The notes below the pieces were generated by a model. That model was not told the origin of the DNA, ran no database searches, and was given only the letters and a program-made list of their open reading frames with translations. Below, piece after piece: positions 6,108 to 12,224 of a DNA stretch of 14,216 nt; positions within the stretch are counted from its first letter, which is position 1; every line of letters starts with the position of its first letter. The stretch is from an uncultured Geobacter sp. (lineage in GTDB: Bacteria; Desulfobacterota; Desulfuromonadia; Geobacterales; Geobacteraceae): positions 1-14,216 of the forward strand of contig CALABV010000139.1 of assembly GCA_937886325.1 (NCBI GenBank), written 5' to 3'. A program made the position numbers and the translations under genes.

Positions 6108-7604
6108 ATGCCTCAGACAAAACCAAACCATACGCTCAGCAAGTCCCGGTACACCCGCGGAATCTGTTGCCACAAGTCACTTTGGCTTCTGACCCATTGC
6201 CCCGAGCTGCGCGAGGAACCTGACGCGGCAACCCGTGCCCGCTTCCAATCAGGACATGAAATCGGAGAACTGGCATGGCGGCTCTTTCCCGGCGGCACAT
6301 TGATTCCCTTTGAGAACGTATCCCTTGATGAACAGATCCGCTTGACCCGAGAGGCGGTAAAGACGTCGAAGGTCATCTATGAAGCGGCGTTTATCCACGA
6401 CGGTGTTTTCATAAAGGCCGACATCCTCCGCAAGGGCAGGAGTGGCTGGGAGTTGTACGAGATTAAGTCCAGCAATGGTGTCAAAGACATTTACCAGCAT
6501 GACGTGGACGTACAGTATTACGTCATCGCCGGTGCCGGTCTCCCTGTCAGCAAGGCCTGCAGTGTCCATCTCAACCGGGAGTATGTGCGCGACGGTGATC
6601 TTGATATCCAGGGTCTTTTTTCCATCGTGAATGTGACCAGTGATACCAAGACGCGGCAGGCAGGAGTAAGGAAAGAGATTGGCCGCATGAAACGGATGCT
6701 GCGAGGAGAAGAGCCGAAAATTGACATCGGACCGCATTGCGGAGATCCGTACCCCTGTGATTTCGAGGGGCATTGCTGGGCCCACATCCCGGAGGATTCC
6801 GTGTTTGACCTGGCCGGGAACGGGGTGAAGAAATTCGACCTTTACCGGAAGGGGATCATTAAGCTTGAGGATGTCCCGCTGGACTCGCTCAAAGGGAAGC
6901 AGAGGCAACAGGCCGAGGCGGCATTGAACAAGAAGGTCGTCGTGAACAGGAAAGAGGTCCGCGAATTCCTGGATCGGCTCTGGTATCCCCTCTGTTTTCT
7001 GGATTTCGAGACGTTCACATCGGCGGTTCCTCTCTATGACGGGCTGCGCCCGTATCAGCAGGCTCCGTTCCAATATTCTTTGCACTACATGAAAAAGAAG
7101 AGCGGAAAGCTTCACCATGTAGAGTTTCTGGCGCAACCTGGCATTGACCCACGCAAGGATTTCCTGGATCGGATGCTTGAAGACATCCCGGAAGGCGCTT
7201 GTGTCCTCGTGTACAACAAATCCTTCGAAATCGATAAATTGAAGAACTTGGCTATCCAGTTCCCCCGCAAAAAGAAGAAAATACAGGCGATAATCGATAG
7301 CATTGTTGATCTTATGGAACCCTTTCAGAAGCGGTCCATATATTCATGGAAGCAGAAGGGATCGCACTCCATTAAGAGTGTACTTCCGGCGTTTGTTTCG
7401 GGAATGTCGTATGAGGGGCTGGAAATCGGTGAAGGGGGCGAGGCCATGGAGGCGTACCATGAAATGTGCGATCTTGTGGGCAAGCCGAAAGAGCTTGTCA
7501 AGCTGAGGCATGCGCTTCTTCAGTATTGTCGGCAGGATACGTTGGCCATGGTAAAGTTGCTAGAAGTATTGGAGAAGAAGGCAGAAGTAAGAACAAAAAG
7601 ATAA
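6108..7604 (+). CDS. DUF2779 protein: Cas4-like nuclease fused to DEDD exonuclease-like domain
   Basis: A 498-residue protein. The N-terminal half is a Cas4/RecB-like PD-(D/E)XK nuclease: GHEIGELA (49-56), KADIL (Asp105), YEIKSS (Glu118, Lys120) and a Q-Y motif at 136. Cys20 with Cys211, Cys217 and Cys223 fits an iron-sulfur cluster site as in Cas4. The C-terminal half is an RNase H-fold DEDD exonuclease-like domain: LDFETF (Asp299, Glu301), YNKSFE (369-374), Asp402 in VDLMEPF and CRQDT (Asp477). It would process DNA or RNA ends; such proteins are scattered in mobile and defence regions, but their biological role is not established. GGAG lies 9 bases before the ATG. It follows the GYF_2 gene by 161 bases and may have its own promoter. 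Confidence 0.88.
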   Translation: MPQTKPNHTLSKSRYTRGICCHKSLWLLTHCPELREEPDAATRARFQSGHEIGELAWRLFPGGTLIPFENVSLDEQIRLTREAVKTSKVIYEAAFIHDGVFIKADILRKGRSGWELYEIKSSNGVKDIYQHDVDVQYYVIAGAGLPVSKACSVHLNREYVRDGDLDIQGLFSIVNVTSDTKTRQAGVRKEIGRMKRMLRGEEPKIDIGPHCGDPYPCDFEGHCWAHIPEDSVFDLAGNGVKKFDLYRKGIIKLEDVPLDSLKGKQRQQAEAALNKKVVVNRKEVREFLDRLWYPLCFLDFETFTSAVPLYDGLRPYQQAPFQYSLHYMKKKSGKLHHVEFLAQPGIDPRKDFLDRMLEDIPEGACVLVYNKSFEIDKLKNLAIQFPRKKKKIQAIIDSIVDLMEPFQKRSIYSWKQKGSHSIKSVLPAFVSGMSYEGLEIGEGGEAMEAYHEMCDLVGKPKELVKLRHALLQYCRQDTLAMVKLLEVLEKKAEVRTKR

Positions 7605-7644
7605 GCTTACACCTTGTTATTACGGTGGCGGTTAAATAGCTCAA

Positions 7645-7693
7645 TGTAGGAGCGCCTTCTGGCGAGATAATCGCGGATAAAGCCGCTTCCACA
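7645..7693. repeat. REP-like extragenic palindrome
   Basis: An imperfect palindrome beginning TGTAGGAGCG and ending CGCTTCCACA, with TCGCGG near the centre. It lies in the intergenic space between two convergent genes. The 'TGTAGGAGCG..C' form is widespread as a dispersed extragenic palindrome in Proteobacteria. It probably acts as an mRNA 3' end structure here. The rest of 7605-7849 contains no gene that I can support. Confidence 0.7.
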
Positions 7694-7815
7694 TAAACAT
7701 GCTTAGCTGCCCGAGTAATATATTCAATGAACCATATTACAGTTTGCAATGTGTTTAGCTGATGACGAATGTACCTTCTGGCTTTTATTTCCAGCTGCTT
7801 TTCATCCTGTGCTAG

Positions 7816-7840
7816 TCACCCCAAATGGAAACTGACCCAA
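7816..7840. other. possible IS-end fragment
   Basis: The stretch containing CACCCCAAATGGAAACTGAC (7817-7836) resembles in style the ends of IS21-type elements ('GGGTCA.TTTCCATTTGGGG' read on the other strand). There is a single copy, with no transposase nearby, so this is only a suggestion. It marks the edge of the AT-rich cargo segment. Confidence 0.25.
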
Positions 7841-7849
7841 GTATCAAAC

Positions 7850-8482
7850 TTAGGATCCTCTTAACTTACTTCCGATAGAACAAAGCTCTATGATTTTAAT
7901 CTCTAGGGGGTAATTGAGTGTCAACGGGACCGAGGGTTTGCGGCAAATTTCTTTATTCAACATATTTTTTGCAGTATCTTTTTGCTCGAATTTATTCCAT
8001 GCATCTTTTAAAGATATCCAATACTCGTCATATGCTTTTATCCCAGTGGCAGCACGGTCCATTACAATGAATAGTTTAGGAAAAATAAAGTGCCCAAGCT
8101 TGCTTGGAAATACTGGCGATCTTTTTTTTGTTTCCTTAATGCTAGAAAGATGATTATATAAATCTTCTAATTGATTCCATTCAAAGTCAGCAAAACAGGG
8201 TTCACCTTCAACTTTGCTTTGTATTTCATAAAAATAATTTTGTAATTTATTAAGATCTTTTTTTCCCTTTAGCATTATATCATTTTTTGTTTTTGGCCGT
8301 ATCGCTCTCCACATCCATAATCGATCTACGGTGCCTTTCCACCAATCAATCGTTAATCCATTCTCCCTTAAAGCGTACAATTCAGCATAAGCTTTATTGT
8401 GAAAGTCTTTAGGCCATATATCCTTTTTTTCTGTTTTCCAATAGGATATGCCAGCTTTCAAGTCTTTTACTGTCAGTTCCAT
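7850..8482 (-). CDS. unrecognised 210-residue protein
   Basis: A 210-residue protein, last gene of the riboswitch-led cassette. The start at 8482 has a clear AAGGAG site 7 bases upstream; a longer frame reaches 8530 but has no such signal and would overlap the previous gene. Visible landmarks are a tryptophan-rich N-terminal third (GISYWKTEKKDIW, IDWWKGTVDRLWMWR) and a central motif PSKLGHFIFPKLFIVMDRAA (~residues 127-146). That 'SK..HF..P.LF...D' pattern recalls motifs in several small proteins of defence-type loci, but I cannot name a family. No signal peptide or membrane helix. AT-rich codon use sets it apart from the genes left of 7604. Confidence 0.75.
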   Translation of the reverse strand: MELTVKDLKAGISYWKTEKKDIWPKDFHNKAYAELYALRENGLTIDWWKGTVDRLWMWRAIRPKTKNDIMLKGKKDLNKLQNYFYEIQSKVEGEPCFADFEWNQLEDLYNHLSSIKETKKRSPVFPSKLGHFIFPKLFIVMDRAATGIKAYDEYWISLKDAWNKFEQKDTAKNMLNKEICRKPSVPLTLNYPLEIKIIELCSIGSKLRGS

Positions 8483-8510
8483 ATAAGACTCCTTACGTTT
8501 ATGATTCCAG

Positions 8511-8942
8511 TTAAGGGCATGCATAATCATCCATTAAATGTATGATTAAATATCGGCCATATCCGTGTACCCCCCTGAAATCAGTTATTCGATCTGATTT
8601 TGTAGGTTTTGGGTCCAAAATAGCTTCTTCACCGATTTCTCCATCAAATACAACCCAATGCCAATGAGGGTCTTTTCTCCGCGGCGACTTCGTCTTGACA
8701 ATAGCTATTAAGTTATTGTTTTTTCGTAATTTGGCCCAACTTGAAAACCTTTTTCGTTCGACGCGGCATTTAGGATACAGTTGTTGAAGAGCCTTCTCAA
8801 GCCTTTTATCAGTCATATAGTAGACTTTAGCATTTTGGGGAAATCCTATTGTGCTCATAGCGTCGTCATAACTGCATCCTGCAACCATAGCAAGACAGGC
8901 AACACCACAATCAGTTTCTGTTTTTTGCTTGATGCATCTCAT
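8511..8942 (-). CDS. C39-like cysteine peptidase domain protein
   Basis: A 143-residue stand-alone papain-fold domain. QKTETDCGVACLAMV (6-20) holds the oxyanion Gln6 and nucleophile Cys12. HWHWVVFDG (93-101) gives the catalytic His, probably His95, and ILDPKP (108-113) gives Asp110. This is the C39/bacteriocin-processing peptidase layout without the ABC transporter parts, so it probably cleaves or modifies a peptide in the cytoplasm. The start lacks a ribosome binding site, but the ATG overlaps the stop of the preceding 44-residue frame (ATGA), which suggests coupling. The substrate is unknown; the small upstream protein is a candidate. Confidence 0.85.
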   Translation of the reverse strand: MRCIKQKTETDCGVACLAMVAGCSYDDAMSTIGFPQNAKVYYMTDKRLEKALQQLYPKCRVERKRFSSWAKLRKNNNLIAIVKTKSPRRKDPHWHWVVFDGEIGEEAILDPKPTKSDRITDFRGVHGYGRYLIIHLMDDYACP

Positions 8943-9073
8943 TTAATATCTGTAGAAATAAAAAGCGTTCCTCTCCCTACCATGGGGTTTCCATCTGCTT
9001 TGCATCCTGCGACCGTTCCCCTTAATGCAGAGTCATCAGCAAATCCGGAGCTAGATGCCCAAGCCCAACGCAT
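8939..9073 (-). CDS. 44-residue protein coupled to the C39-like peptidase
   Basis: A 44-residue frame beginning MRWAWASSSGFADDSALRGT and ending TLFISTDIK. It lies 26 bases after the nuclease stop, and its TGA overlaps the peptidase ATG (ATGA). It fills the gap between the two larger genes and explains why the peptidase has no ribosome binding site of its own. Its own site is weak (GGA, 3 bases before the ATG). The composition (Ser/Gly/Asp-rich, one Cys) is not that of random AT-rich translation. Family unknown. It could be a substrate or partner of the peptidase, or a decayed gene fragment. Confidence 0.5.
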   Translation of the reverse strand: MRWAWASSSGFADDSALRGTVAGCKADGNPMVGRGTLFISTDIK

Positions 9074-9099
9074 TATTCCGACACCCGACTTTCATGGCA

Positions 9100-9999
9100 T
9101 CAATCCAGTTCAATAACAGGAACCTTTAACCGCTTGCACAGTTTTTGTTGTTCGGCCGTCAACTTAAGTTTAGTAATCAGCACAGCATTTGCGTTCGGCA
9201 ATAGAACTTCTGCCTTTTGTTCTGCTCGTAATACGGCTCTATACTTAACACACTGAAATATTCCCCTTGTTATTTCAAGTAAACCAACGTTTGCAGCCTT
9301 AACTTCAACGACAAGCCGAGTCAAATCATTTTCAAAAAAGACGTCCACTCTATCTCCAGATTGCAAGGTTACTTCATTTGTTCCTTTATTAAACCGACCA
9401 AATTCTTTAAGAAGTTTAGGGTTGTTTTTTACGTACTCTTTTAATTTTTGGTGTTCTTGAGATTCAACGCCACCACCACCTATTCGAGTACGCTTTGGTA
9501 AAGCAACTGGCTGACGCTCTGTATTATCTACTGCATTTAGAACATTGCCAACGATTGGCTGCATCCCATAATGTTTGAGAAGCTTTCGCCAATTTCGATA
9601 TCCTTGAACATCGGCTATTACATCTTCTGCTATAGCAAATCTATCCTCATTCGATAGCTTCTTCACTTTTGAACCAGGTTTTTTGAAGTGCAACAGATAC
9701 TGCGATACTCCATGGCCTGGCATACCGGTTGATTTGTTTACTATCAATGCATTTAAAGGGGGTATATTGTCCGGCCAATCTTCCGAGGTTTCTTCAAGAG
9801 CATCGCCTACTGTTCCAGCCGGGTATCCGTAAGCTGCAGCATGAACAGAATGCCCGAGCCCACGAGCCACCAATTCATTGTTCAATCCGCTATAAGAAAT
9901 TTTTGTTCCGTTCTCTGCGCACCAGACGAGAATCGGAATTATTTTTCGTGCAGTCTCATGGGTCCAGTCATCTCCGATTAAATTCTCAGCTAATGGCAT
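9100..9999 (-). CDS. PD-(D/E)XK restriction-type endonuclease
   Basis: A 299-residue protein. The C-terminal domain has a PD-(D/E)XK core: EHQKLK with Glu182, RVDVFF with Asp219, VVEVKA with Glu232 and Lys234, and a QCVKY helix (Gln249, Lys252), the usual D-ExK-Q order of restriction-like nucleases. The N-terminal ~105 residues (helical start, then IPPLNALIVNKSTGMPGHG at 79-97) look like a module found beside such nucleases in defence proteins. No methyltransferase gene is in the window, so it is not an ordinary type II pair. The ATG has an ideal AGGAGG 6 bases upstream. It is the first long gene after the riboswitch and terminator, so its expression is likely ligand-dependent. Confidence 0.85.
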   Translation of the reverse strand: MPLAENLIGDDWTHETARKIIPILVWCAENGTKISYSGLNNELVARGLGHSVHAAAYGYPAGTVGDALEETSEDWPDNIPPLNALIVNKSTGMPGHGVSQYLLHFKKPGSKVKKLSNEDRFAIAEDVIADVQGYRNWRKLLKHYGMQPIVGNVLNAVDNTERQPVALPKRTRIGGGGVESQEHQKLKEYVKNNPKLLKEFGRFNKGTNEVTLQSGDRVDVFFENDLTRLVVEVKAANVGLLEITRGIFQCVKYRAVLRAEQKAEVLLPNANAVLITKLKLTAEQQKLCKRLKVPVIELD

Positions 10000-10075
10000 T
10001 ATTACCTCCTATTTCATTTATGAAATCAAGTTGTGTCATGAAACAAGTCAGACAAACGCATAAAGCTGATTTCAT
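9986..10075 (-). CDS. possible 29-residue leader peptide
   Basis: A short frame starting MKSALCVCLTCFMTQ with an AAGGAC-like site 8 bases upstream. It ends 14 bases inside the nuclease gene, covering that gene's ribosome binding site. Translation could open or mask the nuclease start. It may equally be a chance frame. Confidence 0.2.
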   Translation of the reverse strand: MKSALCVCLTCFMTQLDFINEIGGNNAIS

Positions 10076-10092
10076 GTTTTCTTGTCCTTAAC

Positions 10093-10126
10093 AAAAAACC
10101 CACATCCAGCGGCCGAAGATGTGGGT
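10093..10126 (-). terminator. intrinsic terminator of the riboswitch
   Basis: On the minus strand an 8-bp stem, CCCACATC (10125-10118) with GATGTGGG (10106-10099), is followed directly by six T (10098-10093). It lies 12 bases after the aptamer and before the nuclease gene, the classic place for a riboswitch expression platform. Seven bases of its 5' side and loop (UCUUCGG, 10119-10113) can pair with CCGAAGA (10149-10143) at the 3' edge of the aptamer, giving a possible alternative fold. Confidence 0.88.
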
Positions 10127-10137
10127 AGTGTGAGCAG

Positions 10138-10227
10138 TATTTTCTTCGGTAACCCGGCTGTCCTCTCTCACGCACCCTTGGGCTTTGCGTCTCTGGGTTA
10201 CCCCAGATTTACTCTTATCGGAAAATA
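10138..10227 (-). ncRNA. GEMM-I riboswitch, probably cGAMP-sensing (Ib type)
   Basis: Read on the minus strand, closing stem P1 pairs UAUUUUC (10227-10221) with GAAAAUA (10144-10138). Next come AGAGUAAA, a stem UCUGGG-GUAA-CCCAGA capped by a GNRA loop, the invariant GACGCAAAGCC, and then GCCGGGUUACCGA. These are the hallmarks of GEMM-I (c-di-GMP-I) aptamers. In the Vibrio Vc2 aptamer position 20 is G (AGGGCAAA). Here the aligned base is A (AGAGUAAA), the change linked to recognition of 3',3'-cGAMP in Geobacter GEMM-Ib RNAs. The bases matching A47 and C92 are kept. It sits between a good promoter and a terminator, ahead of the nuclease cassette. Confidence 0.88.
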
Positions 10228-10250
10228 TGTAGTTACTATTTTAGAACGGC

Positions 10251-10278
10251 ATTCTACTTTAATGAGATGCAATGTCAA
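10251..10278 (-). promoter_or_regulatory. sigma70 promoter of the riboswitch cassette
   Basis: On the minus strand a perfect TTGACA (10278-10273), a 16-bp spacer and TAGAAT (10256-10251). Transcription would start near 10244, about 17 bases before the P1 stem of the aptamer. Confidence 0.8.
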
Positions 10279-10305
10279 GAATTCTAATTTTAGCCTCAAT
10301 AAAGT

Positions 10306-10331
10306 AAAAAAACGGCGGCCCGAAGGCCGCC
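10306..10331 (-). terminator. intrinsic terminator after the 44-residue gene
   Basis: Minus strand: GGCGGCC-TTCG-GGCCGCC, a 7-bp GC stem with the stable TTCG loop, followed by a T run (10312-10306). It ends transcription of the right-hand cluster before the riboswitch cassette and so separates the two units. Confidence 0.9.
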
Positions 10332-10371
10332 CTATCCTGTACGGAGTCGGCAGAACTCCGTCAGAAGAGAC

Positions 10372-10506
10372 TCAGCAGTTTCCCGCTTTCTTGAGAATAT
10401 CGATATTGTCAACCTCCTCGTGTTCCTTGACTCGATAAAAGGCCTTCTCGAAATCCTCCCAACTGAGCGTGAAATCCCTGCTGTTTTTGTGTAGTTTGAC
10501 CGCCAT
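10372..10506 (-). CDS. 44-residue hypothetical protein
   Basis: A small frame beginning MAVKLHKNSRDFTLSWEDFE and ending DILKKAGNC, with an excellent AAGGAG site 8 bases before the ATG. It is followed by a strong intrinsic terminator and preceded by a structured, apparently regulated leader (10507-10694). That arrangement argues strongly that it is a real gene. It is charged, probably helical, and of unknown function. The same frame continues upstream to 10653, but that part lies in hairpin DNA and is not credible coding sequence. Confidence 0.75.
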   Translation of the reverse strand: MAVKLHKNSRDFTLSWEDFEKAFYRVKEHEEVDNIDILKKAGNC

Positions 10507-10542
10507 GGCTCTCTCCTTCTTTGAATTTGATTTGAAGCCCGG

Positions 10543-10590
10543 AGGGCTCCCCGCAACCCCAGTCTGGTGACTGAAGCTCCGGGGAGCCCT
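10543..10590. other. long hairpin in the leader of the 44-residue gene
   Basis: Perfect 11-bp arms, AGGGCTCCCCG and CGGGGAGCCCT, enclose an inner stem (CAGTC-TGGT-GACTG). In the minus-strand transcript it ends 36 bases before the start codon. No T run follows, so it is a leader structure rather than a terminator. Confidence 0.7.
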
Positions 10591-10614
10591 CTGGGCAGCG
10601 AGAGAGCTGGCAGC

Positions 10615-10648
10615 AGGGGAAGAAAGGCGCAAGCGCCCTACTTCCCCT
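10615..10648. other. second leader hairpin
   Basis: Arms AGGGGAAG and CTTCCCCT, with an inner GGCGC/GCGCC stem. It lies between the GTAACG repeats and the hairpin at 10543-10590, so the leader of the small gene would carry two stable structures in series. Confidence 0.65.
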
Positions 10649-10651
10649 GTC

Positions 10652-10691
10652 ATTTATATGTAACGCTACCCGTAACGCAAGGTAACGTTAC
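10652..10691 (-). promoter_or_regulatory. predicted promoter with GTAACG operator repeats
   Basis: Three copies of a GTAACG-type motif: GTAACGCTAC (10660-10669), GTAACGCAAG (10672-10681) and the perfect palindrome GTAACGTTAC (10682-10691). They are spaced about one helical turn apart. On the minus strand TTGCGT (10680-10675), a 16-bp spacer and TATAAA (10658-10653) form a plausible promoter embedded in the repeats. This suggests regulation of the 44-residue gene by an unknown DNA-binding protein. Confidence 0.5.
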
Positions 10692-10694
10692 TTG

Positions 10695-11234
10695 TTATTG
10701 AAGGAGCGCCAGAACGGCTTCACGGAATGAAAGACCGTCCCGCTCCATAAGAAGCGAGATGGTATCCCATCCCTTCCTGCCGTCCTTTGGCCGGCATCCG
10801 CCGAAACATATTAAAAAGTTGTTCCTGACGGATGCCGACGGGTCCATGTCCGCATGGAACGGACAATGAACCAGCCCACCTTGAGGTTTCTCACCAAGCA
10901 ACTGGGAAATAGGCACAGCCTTCGCCTGGGCAATCATCTCCGGGGTGATGGCGCCGGTCTTGACCGCGGCCTTCACCTTCCCGTTGATGAAATCCATAAG
11001 GGCCTGAGCCTCCCTTTCGAGAGGCTCGAGATCAGCCAGAGCAATTGCCAACGATACTTCGTGCTTCGTTCGCACCAGTGGCATGAAGGCCCTGGCGACC
11101 CTTTTTCTGGCCGTGCTCACCTCTTTCCTCAGTTCTTTGATTTGCGGCATGAGGTACTGGAGTCGCATGGACACCGCTCTGCGCGGCTGGACTCCCATGT
11201 CCTCTGCCGCTCGTAGAAGTGTGTAAAGACTCAT
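10695..11234 (-). CDS. CHC2 zinc-finger (primase-type) protein
   Basis: A 179-residue protein. Residues 1-115 are mainly helical and charged. Residues 120-175 form a CHC2-like zinc module: LVHCPFHADMDPSASV with Cys124 and His127, then FLICFGGC with Cys143 and Cys147, then WDTISLLMERDGLSFREAVL, as in the zinc-binding domain of DnaG-type primases. The second Cys pair is spaced C-x3-C rather than C-x2-C. There is no TOPRIM catalytic domain, so it is not a full primase; it may recruit one or bind DNA in element replication. An AGGAGG site precedes the ATG. It follows the radC-like gene by 9 bases, clearly in one operon. Confidence 0.85.
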   Translation of the reverse strand: MSLYTLLRAAEDMGVQPRRAVSMRLQYLMPQIKELRKEVSTARKRVARAFMPLVRTKHEVSLAIALADLEPLEREAQALMDFINGKVKAAVKTGAITPEMIAQAKAVPISQLLGEKPQGGLVHCPFHADMDPSASVRNNFLICFGGCRPKDGRKGWDTISLLMERDGLSFREAVLALLQ

Positions 11235-11243
11235 GGTGTCCTC

Positions 11244-11744
11244 CTATAGACTTCCTGCTTCCGTCAGGGATACATAGCTGTCTCCTACGATAATGTGGTC
11301 CAGTAGTTTTATCCCGATAATCTCGCTTGCTTCTTTCAGCCTGCGAGTTACTGCGATATCCTCTCTGCTTGGTGCCGGGTCTCCTGATGGGTGGTTATGT
11401 ATCAGGATGAGAGCCGCAGCGGAAGACATTACCGCTGTTTTCAGCACTTCCCGAGGATGCACAATGCTCTGGTTCAGGCTTCCAACCGAGACTCTGTCGA
11501 TGCATAGGATCCGGTTTTTCCCGTCCAAGTGCAGACAGATAAAGTGTTCTTTCGTCTCATAGCGAAGTTCCTTAAAGATTTCGAAAACTTGTTGTGCGGA
11601 TGTGAACCGAGTCTCGACAAGATATTCAGGAGCGTCTTCGCGAACGATTTGCCGCTCGTAAACGGCCTTGATGACCCGCAGCCTGATTGTCTTTCTCGGC
11701 CACGAAATTTCTTCTGGGCCAAACAATGTCTGGATGATCGTCAT
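11244..11744 (-). CDS. radC: RadC-family JAB-domain protein
   Basis: A 166-residue protein with the RadC/JAB fold metal site: Glu66 in TKEHF, HNHPSGDPAPS with His116, His118 and Asp122, and a LLDHIIVGD strand near the end. It lacks the N-terminal helix-hairpin-helix region of full-length RadC, which is usual for short copies on mobile elements. Despite the name, a role in DNA repair is not established; a JAMM-type metallo-enzyme activity is assumed from the fold. Its ATG overlaps the stop of the preceding gene (ATGA), and the CHC2 gene follows. Confidence 0.92.
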   Translation of the reverse strand: MTIIQTLFGPEEISWPRKTIRLRVIKAVYERQIVREDAPEYLVETRFTSAQQVFEIFKELRYETKEHFICLHLDGKNRILCIDRVSVGSLNQSIVHPREVLKTAVMSSAAALILIHNHPSGDPAPSREDIAVTRRLKEASEIIGIKLLDHIIVGDSYVSLTEAGSL

Positions 11745-12136
11745 GCCGCCCTCCTTCCACTGTCCGTCAGGTGGGCGACGATTATCTGTATGGTGGCTTT
11801 CCGGTTCTCAATCCACCACGTCGCCTGTGTTTCGTGTTGACAACATGAGGCTGCATGGTGGTACCTGTCCGTTCTCGACAGCATGTTGTAAATACGCTGC
11901 CTGATTGCGTTGGCCCAGGTAATCTGGTTGGGTGAGCCCAGCAAGGCGGGAAGGTTCGCTGCTTTCGCTTCCGCGGCTATCCTGTCTGTCTTTTCCCTGC
12001 AGGCGTCGCACTCGACCTTCTTCAGGTTGAACGCCCAGGAATCAGCTTCCTGGCGGCACCGGGCAAAGAACGTGTGGCTCTGAGAGTGGCCGCAACGATG
12101 GGTCACACTCCTTCTGTATTCGAATTTCGCGCTCAT
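11741..12136 (-). CDS. conserved hypothetical protein with Cys/His N-terminus
   Basis: A 131-residue protein. The first third has Cys and His (THRCGHSQSH, then VECDACREK), suggesting a metal-binding ribbon. The middle holds PALLGSPNQITWANAIRQR (~63-81), a motif I associate with hypothetical proteins of integrative elements and plasmids. The strong AAGGAGGAG site before the ATG follows directly on a conserved-type hairpin (12153-12199). Co-transcribed with and overlapping the radC-like gene. No function known. Confidence 0.78.
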   Translation of the reverse strand: MSAKFEYRRSVTHRCGHSQSHTFFARCRQEADSWAFNLKKVECDACREKTDRIAAEAKAANLPALLGSPNQITWANAIRQRIYNMLSRTDRYHHAASCCQHETQATWWIENRKATIQIIVAHLTDSGRRAA

Positions 12137-12152
12137 CTGTCTCCTCCTTTGC

Positions 12153-12199
12153 CGGGAGAGGACAGATCGCTCCCGTCGGGAGTTGACTGTCTTCTCCCG
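12153..12199. other. leader hairpin with GGGAGA arms
   Basis: Thirteen-base arms (CGGGAGAGGACAG and CTGTCTTCTCCCG, one mismatch that becomes a G-U pair) enclose an inner CTCCCG/CGGGAG stem. It ends just before the ribosome binding site of the gene starting at 12136. It resembles the hairpin at 12950-12982, which holds the same position relative to its gene. Confidence 0.75.
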
Positions 12200-12224
12200 A
12201 CTGGATAATGGTAATTGATAGTAA

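Noticed and set aside
6249..7136. Minus-strand open frame of 295 codons inside the DUF2779 gene
   Set aside because: Antisense shadow of a gene with clear catalytic motifs; no ribosome binding site and no recognisable domain.
8781..9116. Plus-strand frame of 111 codons
   Set aside because: Opposite the coupled 44-residue gene and the start of the C39-like peptidase; no initiation signal.
9100..9999. Type II restriction-modification system
   Set aside because: The nuclease fold fits, but there is no methyltransferase gene in the window; the neighbours are a small protein, a peptidase and an unknown gene.
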